Assembly: GCA_002432715.1 (NCBI GenBank)
Contig: DJGJ01000021.1
Span: 1,761-19,530, forward strand
Reading direction: 5' to 3'
DNA length: 17,770 nt
Source: Sphaerochaeta sp. UBA5849
Lineage (GTDB): Bacteria; Spirochaetota; Spirochaetia; Sphaerochaetales; Sphaerochaetaceae
A program made the position numbers and the translations under genes. The notes below the pieces were generated by a model. The model worked only from the letters and a program-made list of their open reading frames with translations, did no database searches and was not told where the DNA came from. Positions within the stretch are counted from its first letter, which is position 1, and the number at the start of each line of letters is the position of its first letter. Shown here in pieces: positions 13,191 through 17,770 of the stretch.

Positions 13191-13192
13191 AT

Positions 13193-13228
13193 GAAAAAAC
13201 AGAAGGGACACCTCCTCAAAAGTGTCCC
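13193..13228 (-). terminator. Rho-independent terminator of the tctCBA-garD operon
   Basis: On the minus strand GGGACAC pairs with GTGTCCC around a 10-base loop, followed by TTCTGTTTTTTC. It begins 31 bases after the garD stop codon. Confidence 0.75.
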
Positions 13229-13258
13229 CGTTGCTGAAACATGCAGCATTCCTGCTTC

Positions 13259-14767
13259 TTATGTAATCGGAGCCGGATTGAAGTAGCACAGGAAGTTGTT
13301 CAAGCCGAACTGCTCGGCATACGGCTTTTGGCCGCTTGCCACATCGAGAATGAGATTGAACAGCTGTTCACCCACCTGCTGCACCGTTGCCTCTCCGGTT
13401 GCTATACTGCCTGCATCGAGGTCGATGAGGTCCTGCCACATCTCTTTCATGACGTTGCGCGAGCACACCTTGATCACCGGAACCTCGGCCAAACCATACG
13501 GAGTTCCACGGCCGGTCATAAACACCTGCAACGTGATACCGCTGGCAAGCTGGGAAGGTCCGCAGACAATGTCACTGGCAGGAGTCGCTGCAAAGATGAG
13601 GCCCTGTTTGGTAGGCAGCTCTCCAGCCCCGATCACCTCGACGATAGGAGCCTTGCCGCTCTTCACAATCGATCCCATCGCCTTCTCGACGATATTCGAA
13701 AGGCCGCCTTTCTTGTTGCCCGGAGTCGGATTTGCACTGCGGTCGACACCACCCTTGGCAAGGTACTGGTCGTACCAGCCGATCTCGGCAACCAACTTGT
13801 CGACGGCTTGTTTCGTCGTACAGCGCTTTGCAAGCAGATGCACGCCGTCGCGCACCTCGGTCACCTCGCTGAACATCACCGTAGCACCGCCACCTACCAA
13901 AAGGTCGCTGGCATAGCCTGCCGCAGGATTGGCGGTAATACCGCTGAAGGCATCACTGCCCCCGCACTGCATACCGATGCAGAGCTTGGCAATAGGAAGC
14001 GTCGTTCTTGTACGTTCATTCAGCTTCTTGAGCTTCGACTTTGCCATCTGCATCAGAGCCTCCATCATAGCCGCGAAGCCTGGATGATCCTGCAGCATGA
14101 TTACATTGTCTTTGGTGATTTCCCCCTCGTCCAGCAGCTTGTCGACGGTGAGCTTCTCACACCCGAGCCCGACTACCATGACCTGGCCGCCGAAGTTTGG
14201 ATTCTTGATGGTGTTCCTGATCGAACGAATGGGAATGACGGCATCGGGGGCGTTGATAGCCACCCCACAGCCGTAGGCATGGTTGATTGCGACCACCGAA
14301 TCGACATTCGGGTACTTGGGAAGGAGCTCACCCTTAATGCGCTTGACCAACTGATCGACCACCCCGCTGACACACTGGACCGTAGTGGTAATGGCAAGAA
14401 TATTGCGCGTTCCAGCAAACGGACCATCGGGGTTCTCATACCCCTCAAAGGTGGTGCGTTTGGGCTGGGGAAGCCGAACTTCATCGGGTTGGGAGAACTG
14501 CAGTTCACTCAAGGAAGGTTGTTCGGGGAGCTCAAGCATATGCTCGTTTATCCACATACCCTGCTTTACATCCTCTAGCAGATAGCCAAGCACCACACCG
14601 TACCGAAGAACGGCATCACCTTTGTGCAAGTCCATCAGGGCCACCTTGTGACCCTGGGGAATGTCGGAAAGCAAGACAAGCCCGGTTACGACCTCACCTT
14701 TGCTTGCAGCTTCGGTGAGGATGGCTACATTGTCGGCTGGATCGATCTGGATCAGGCGTGCCTTCAT
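13259..14767 (-). CDS. garD: Galactarate dehydratase (UxaA/GarD family)
   Basis: This 502-residue protein is close in length and sequence to E. coli GarD (523 residues) as I remember it. Shared blocks include an N-terminal SAF-like domain (IPQGHKVALMDL, RYGVVLGYLL), then TFEGYENPDG, NVDSVVAINHAYGCGVAINAPDAV, FGGQVMVVGLGCEKL, IGMQCGGSDAFSGITANPA, GYASDLLVGGGATVMFSEVTEVRDG, GNKKGGLSNIVEKAMGSI and the end LCYFNPAPIT. The enzyme dehydrates galactarate (meso-galactaric acid) to 5-dehydro-4-deoxyglucarate in the cytoplasm, with a metal ion. Altronate dehydratase UxaA is the alternative, but the match to GarD around the SAF domain and C-terminus is better. The ATG overlaps the tctA stop (ATGA), and AAGGAGGAGG stands upstream, so translation is coupled to the transporter. 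The pairing suggests that TctCBA imports galactarate or a similar aldarate. Confidence 0.9.
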   Translation of the reverse strand: MKARLIQIDPADNVAILTEAASKGEVVTGLVLLSDIPQGHKVALMDLHKGDAVLRYGVVLGYLLEDVKQGMWINEHMLELPEQPSLSELQFSQPDEVRLPQPKRTTFEGYENPDGPFAGTRNILAITTTVQCVSGVVDQLVKRIKGELLPKYPNVDSVVAINHAYGCGVAINAPDAVIPIRSIRNTIKNPNFGGQVMVVGLGCEKLTVDKLLDEGEITKDNVIMLQDHPGFAAMMEALMQMAKSKLKKLNERTRTTLPIAKLCIGMQCGGSDAFSGITANPAAGYASDLLVGGGATVMFSEVTEVRDGVHLLAKRCTTKQAVDKLVAEIGWYDQYLAKGGVDRSANPTPGNKKGGLSNIVEKAMGSIVKSGKAPIVEVIGAGELPTKQGLIFAATPASDIVCGPSQLASGITLQVFMTGRGTPYGLAEVPVIKVCSRNVMKEMWQDLIDLDAGSIATGEATVQQVGEQLFNLILDVASGQKPYAEQFGLNNFLCYFNPAPIT

Positions 14768-16194
14768 GCCTCCTCCTTCTTTGCCTTCTTCTTGGTCTTG
14801 TACTCATCGTAGAATACATAGACCAAGGAGAACAGGATAAGTAGCCAGATTACATTGCCGATCGGACGGCTGAAGAAGGTTCCAAGGTTTCCCCCTGCAC
14901 CCTTGATGGAGTCGACGAAGTACTTCTCAAGGTCATCGCCGACCAAACCGAAGAACACCATGGCCCAGACATCGAACATATTGCCGTTCTGCGTGGTATA
15001 GCTGCCGACCGTACAGAGCAGGATGATCACGGGGTAGATCCTGGTCTTGGGGAAGTTGATGACCTTTACAATGTGCTTGATCGGGTAGAACATAACCACA
15101 AACATCAGGATGTTCGCAAGCCCCAAGGCGATCAGGATTGCCCTCCAGATTTCCGGATTGTTCATAATGAACAGCGGGCCTACCTGGATGCCCTGGAGCA
15201 TGAAAGCGCCGATGAGCACAGCGGTCGTACTGTCACCGGGAATGCCCAAAGAGAGTAAAGGTATCAGGGCACCGCCGGTAAGACCGTTGTTTGCACCTTC
15301 GCTGGCAATTAACCCATCGATAAGTCCTGTTCCAAACTTTTCAGGGTGCTTGCTCATGCTTTTTGCCTGTGAGTACGAAAGAAGCGAAGCAGCCGAACCA
15401 CCGACACCGGGAAGCACACCGACAAACGTTCCGATCAAGCCCGAGCGAAGCAGGTTGAAGCCCTGCCCCTTGAAATCCTTGAATGAGAAACCACGGGTCT
15501 CGTGGTTGAGGTCCATCTTCTGATGTTCCTCCTTCATGCCTGTCTCAGCTTCCTGGAAAATCTGGACCAAGGCAAAGAGACCGATAAGCACCGGCAACAG
15601 CTGGAAACCCATGCGAAGGTCGACTTTGAACAGATCGGGGACCATACGCATCTTGTTGTTGTCGGCGAACTGGCCGATCAAGGCGACAAGGACGCCCAAA
15701 AATCCTGCAAAAATCCCCTTGATCATCGCACCCTTGCTCAAGGCGGCAATAATGGTAAGAGCGAACAGGATGATCAAGAACTTCTCAATAGCCGAGAAGT
15801 TGATCGCAACCCTCGCAAGCGGAGGGGTGAAGAACCACAGACAAACCAGGCTGATAAGTCCGCCGATGAGGCTGGCGGTAATGCCGATTCTCAGTGCCCT
15901 CAGTCCCTCGCCTCGTTTTGCCATCGGGAATCCGTCAAAGCCGGTACAGATGGATGACGGGGTGCCGGGGATGTTGATCAGGATGGCAGGGATGAGCCCG
16001 CCCGAGATTCCTCCGACATAGAGACCCAGCAGGAGAAACAAGCTGGTCGTCAGGTCATAGGCATAGGTAAGAGGGAGAAAAATGGCGATGGCCATGGTCG
16101 CCGTCATACCCGGAAGGGCGCCGAAGATGATTCCGATCACCACTCCGATGAACGACATTACAAGCTGGCTAATTCCAAACGTAAACACTTCCAT
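14764..16194 (-). CDS. tctA: Tripartite tricarboxylate transporter large permease TctA
   Basis: This 476-residue, very hydrophobic inner-membrane protein with about 11-12 spans belongs to the TctA family. Signature stretches are IIFGALPGMTATMAIAIFLPLTY near residues 21-43, VGGISGGLIPAILINIPGTPSS near 60-81 followed by GFDGFPMAKRGEG, and the second repeat FVGVLPGVGGSAASLLSYSQAK, which shows the internal duplication of the family. LIPLLSLGIPGDSTTAVLIGAFMLQGIQVGP is the typical later motif. The basic tail (DEYKTKKKAKKEE) is cytoplasmic. The ATG at 16194 has AAGGAG overlapping the tctB stop, 11 bases apart. TctA forms the ion-driven translocation channel with TctB, fed by the TctC binding protein. 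The substrate is probably an aldarate, judged from garD, although the family name refers to citrate. Confidence 0.95.
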   Translation of the reverse strand: MEVFTFGISQLVMSFIGVVIGIIFGALPGMTATMAIAIFLPLTYAYDLTTSLFLLLGLYVGGISGGLIPAILINIPGTPSSICTGFDGFPMAKRGEGLRALRIGITASLIGGLISLVCLWFFTPPLARVAINFSAIEKFLIILFALTIIAALSKGAMIKGIFAGFLGVLVALIGQFADNNKMRMVPDLFKVDLRMGFQLLPVLIGLFALVQIFQEAETGMKEEHQKMDLNHETRGFSFKDFKGQGFNLLRSGLIGTFVGVLPGVGGSAASLLSYSQAKSMSKHPEKFGTGLIDGLIASEGANNGLTGGALIPLLSLGIPGDSTTAVLIGAFMLQGIQVGPLFIMNNPEIWRAILIALGLANILMFVVMFYPIKHIVKVINFPKTRIYPVIILLCTVGSYTTQNGNMFDVWAMVFFGLVGDDLEKYFVDSIKGAGGNLGTFFSRPIGNVIWLLILFSLVYVFYDEYKTKKKAKKEEA

Positions 16195-16205
16195 TGCTTC
16201 ACTCC

Positions 16206-16661
16206 TTAGGGCAGGGTAATCTTGAAGACCGTACCGAACAGAAACCAGATCAACGTCGAGGAAACGACTGAGATGATCAGGGAGATCAAGAGCGATCTAA
16301 AGTCTGGATTCGACCAGAATTTCTTGGTCTTGAAAGCCACCGGAATCGAAGCAAGCTGGGCGATGCCTACAAACAGGACATTGAACAGGAAAATAAAGAG
16401 TATCGAGGCGGGAAGGAACCCCATTACATTCATGGCAGGGATATACAGCAGCAGAAGCACCAAAGTTCCCGGCAGCCTGATCTTGTCCCAGTTGGCCACA
16501 AAAAAGTGATAATTCTTGAAGTTGAAGAAGGGCTTGCCCTGCTTCTTGCATCTGATTGCCCGTTGAATGAGCATGACGACCATCAAGAACACCAAAATTC
16601 CCATGATGATGGGTGGAAAAAGCCAGTGGGAGGTGGATGGTTTATAACTGATACGCGGCAT
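16206..16661 (-). CDS. tctB: Tripartite tricarboxylate transporter small permease TctB
   Basis: This 151-residue membrane protein has four predicted spans, at about residues 13-32 (WLFPPIIMGILVFLMVVMLI), 60-80 (GTLVLLLLYIPAMNVMGFLP), 82-104 (SILFIFLFNVLFVGIA) and 125-148 (LLISLIISVVSSTLIWFLFGTVF). A basic loop (RAIRCKKQGKPFFNFKNYHF) lies between the first and second. Size and topology are those of TctB, the small subunit that supports TctA; sequence conservation in this family is low, so position between tctC and tctA matters. The ATG at 16661 has AAGGAGA 6-7 bases upstream. A strong hairpin separates it from tctC. Confidence 0.9.
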   Translation of the reverse strand: MPRISYKPSTSHWLFPPIIMGILVFLMVVMLIQRAIRCKKQGKPFFNFKNYHFFVANWDKIRLPGTLVLLLLYIPAMNVMGFLPASILFIFLFNVLFVGIAQLASIPVAFKTKKFWSNPDFRSLLISLIISVVSSTLIWFLFGTVFKITLP

Positions 16662-16680
16662 GGGATTTCTCCTTACAGAC

Positions 16681-16708
16681 TGACTGCAGACCTAGGGGTC
16701 TGCAGTCA
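16681..16708. repeat. Strong hairpin between tctC and tctB
   Basis: TGACTGCAGACC and GGTCTGCAGTCA form a perfect 12-bp stem around a 4-base loop, 24 bases after the tctC stop. No T run follows on the minus strand, so it is better read as an mRNA-processing or 3'-protecting hairpin that lets the binding-protein message accumulate above that of the membrane subunits. Partial termination is the alternative. Confidence 0.65.
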
Positions 16709-16731
16709 TATTGATACAAACAATCAGAAAT

Positions 16732-17763
16732 TTACAGAACCAGGTCGTCCAAGGAAGGAGCCCTGTCGATCAAACCCTGGAGGCTGTCGCGCTTTGCATA
16801 GATGAAGTCCTTGCTCTCGGCAGCAGTGAGATACTTACCGGGGCGGTAGGTCATCTTGCCAAGGTCGGCGATCAAGCCTGGATCAGCATTGACGCGCTTC
16901 ATGGCAGCATCGAGCTCGGCGATCAAAGCGGCGGGGAAATTCTTAGGCAGGTAGATCAAGAAGTCCTTGGAGAAGCGGAATTCCTTGCCGTCAAGGGTGA
17001 TGCCCTGATCAGCATAGCTGGTTGCATTCACGCCTTCGATGTTGTCCAAAAGGCCAACAAACTTCATGGCAAGCTTCTTGTCGGTGGTCTGGGTGTACTG
17101 CAGCAGGCTGGTATAGTCGGCAAAAATGACGTCGGCATTGCCGTCCCAGAGCATCTGCAGCTTGTCACCGGTGGATCCGCCGATTACGACCTTGATGCGG
17201 TCGGCAATGGCCTTGCCATAGGTGTCGACAACCCACTGGTAGTATACGATGAAACCAATGTGGGAAACACCGCCGGCCTCACAAGCCATGCGTACAATTG
17301 CACCGGGGTTCTTCTGCAGGTACACAGGAATGTCTGCCAAATCCTTGTACGGAGCATCGGCCTTGGCGCCCCAGGCTGAACCGGGGTTCTGGGCGATGCG
17401 GGGACCGACGGTCATGTTCTCGAGGCTGTACATCTCATCATAGGCACCAAAGGAGATGCCAAGGTAGGTCATGTCGTGGAACATCATGATGGTTGAACCA
17501 TCAGCTTTGGAAGTCTGCATGGCGTCGAGAGCCTTTGCAGCACCGACGGCATCGACTTTCAGGTTTGCACCCAGCTCTTTGCCAAGGTAGCGGCTCACCG
17601 TCTCGGCAATCAAATACGAGTCACCGCTGGTCGCGGTTGATCCGATAACAACACGGACATTCTGGCCTTTGAAGGTGGGAGCTGCAGTTTCGGTTGTTCC
17701 GGCTGCAAACATCATGCCTCCTGCAAGCATCAAACAAACAGAGAGAACCAACAATTTTTTCAT
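16732..17763 (-). CDS. tctC: Tripartite tricarboxylate transporter substrate-binding protein TctC
   Basis: This 343-residue protein is complete; its promoter is beyond the window edge. The N-terminus MKKLLVLSVCLMLAGGMMFAAG is a secretion signal, cleaved probably after the AAG/GTT area; it lacks the cysteine at a lipobox position after the hydrophobic core, so a soluble periplasmic protein is more likely than a lipoprotein. The mature part has the two-lobe TctC/BugT pattern: FKGQNVRVVIGSTATSGDSYLIAETVSRYLGKELG, the ligand-loop stretch AVGAAKALDAMQTSKADGSTIMMF, RMACEAGGVSHIGFIVYY and the end PLITAESK-like YLTAAESKDFIYAKRDSLQGLI. It captures the carboxylate substrate and delivers it to TctAB. 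As the first gene with a hairpin after it, it is expected to be the most highly expressed subunit. Confidence 0.92.
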   Translation of the reverse strand: MKKLLVLSVCLMLAGGMMFAAGTTETAAPTFKGQNVRVVIGSTATSGDSYLIAETVSRYLGKELGANLKVDAVGAAKALDAMQTSKADGSTIMMFHDMTYLGISFGAYDEMYSLENMTVGPRIAQNPGSAWGAKADAPYKDLADIPVYLQKNPGAIVRMACEAGGVSHIGFIVYYQWVVDTYGKAIADRIKVVIGGSTGDKLQMLWDGNADVIFADYTSLLQYTQTTDKKLAMKFVGLLDNIEGVNATSYADQGITLDGKEFRFSKDFLIYLPKNFPAALIAELDAAMKRVNADPGLIADLGKMTYRPGKYLTAAESKDFIYAKRDSLQGLIDRAPSLDDLVL

Positions 17764-17770
17764 GGGATAT

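Larger units (their letters stand above)
12753..13192. other. Gene-poor stretch rich in hairpins upstream of nagA
   Basis: No recognisable gene is found in either strand. The open frames present (for example on the minus strand 12890-13249) show no domain, signal peptide or convincing ribosome binding site. Several inverted repeats are present: ACCGACT/AGTCGGC at 12912-12929, AGGTTG/CAACCT around 13016-13032, and CTGTTCAA/TTGAACAG at 13172-13190. It should include the nagA promoter; no strong match to consensus was found. Confidence 0.5.

Noticed and set aside
12890..13249. Minus-strand open frame of 119 codons in the gap before nagA
   Set aside because: It runs through the garD terminator and a further hairpin, and its product shows no coherent domain.
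13241..14578. Long open frame of 445 codons on the plus strand opposite garD
   Set aside because: It is the antisense shadow of a well-supported galactarate dehydratase gene and shows no domain of its own.
1..17770. CRISPR array, tRNA, rRNA, integrase or insertion sequence
   Set aside because: No regularly spaced repeats, clover-leaf tRNA sequence, recombinase gene or transposase was recognised on either strand.

Overview
The window reads as a chromosomal segment of a free-living, sugar-fermenting bacterium of moderate GC content. The style of the carbohydrate ABC permease, the aldarate genes with a TctABC-type transporter, nagA and the strong AGGAGG ribosome binding sites suggest a Spirochaetota member of the Sphaerochaeta type. 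That placement is an impression from protein style, not a measured result.

Layout. (1) Bases 1-483 hold the 3' end of a sugar ABC permease gene, closed by a clear terminator. (2) Bases about 600-12140 form a defence and toxin-antitoxin island. It starts with an AAA15-type ATPase and a frameshifted RloB-family partner (an RloA/RloB or AbiL-like pair). Next come three tightly packed minus-strand genes: a coiled-coil protein of unknown family and two BrxD-like (DUF2791) P-loop ATPases. A plus-strand SF2 DEAD/DEAH helicase is transcribed divergently from them. After these come a truncated HipB-like regulator, an AlbA_2/Schlafen-type ATP-binding regulator, an AAA_14/DUF4143 ATPase, and an XRE-ImmA/IrrE gene overlapping a PIN toxin gene cut off after about 37 codons. 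(3) At about 12138 the PIN fragment is fused tail-to-tail to nagA, which has also lost its 3' half; this is a recombination or deletion scar. (4) After a 500-base stretch without a recognisable gene, bases 13259-17763 hold a minus-strand operon tctC-tctB-tctA-garD. It encodes a tripartite tricarboxylate-type transporter with its binding protein and galactarate dehydratase, so it probably takes up an aldarate such as galactarate and performs the first catabolic step.

The most interesting system is 2749-7657: two DUF2791 ATPases, a coiled-coil protein and a divergent SF2 helicase. From memory, the ATPase plus helicase combination recalls Shango (TerB protein, ATPase, helicase) and the accessory BrxD/BrxHI pair of type 2 BREX. 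Here, however, there is no visible TerB domain, methylase or PglZ, the ATPase is present as two divergent tandem copies, and an unrecognised protein leads the operon. The operon promoter is a near-consensus sigma-70 site with a 17-bp palindrome filling its spacer.

Several island genes are decaying (RloB, HipB, PIN, nagA), as expected in a high-turnover region, while the four-gene module is intact.
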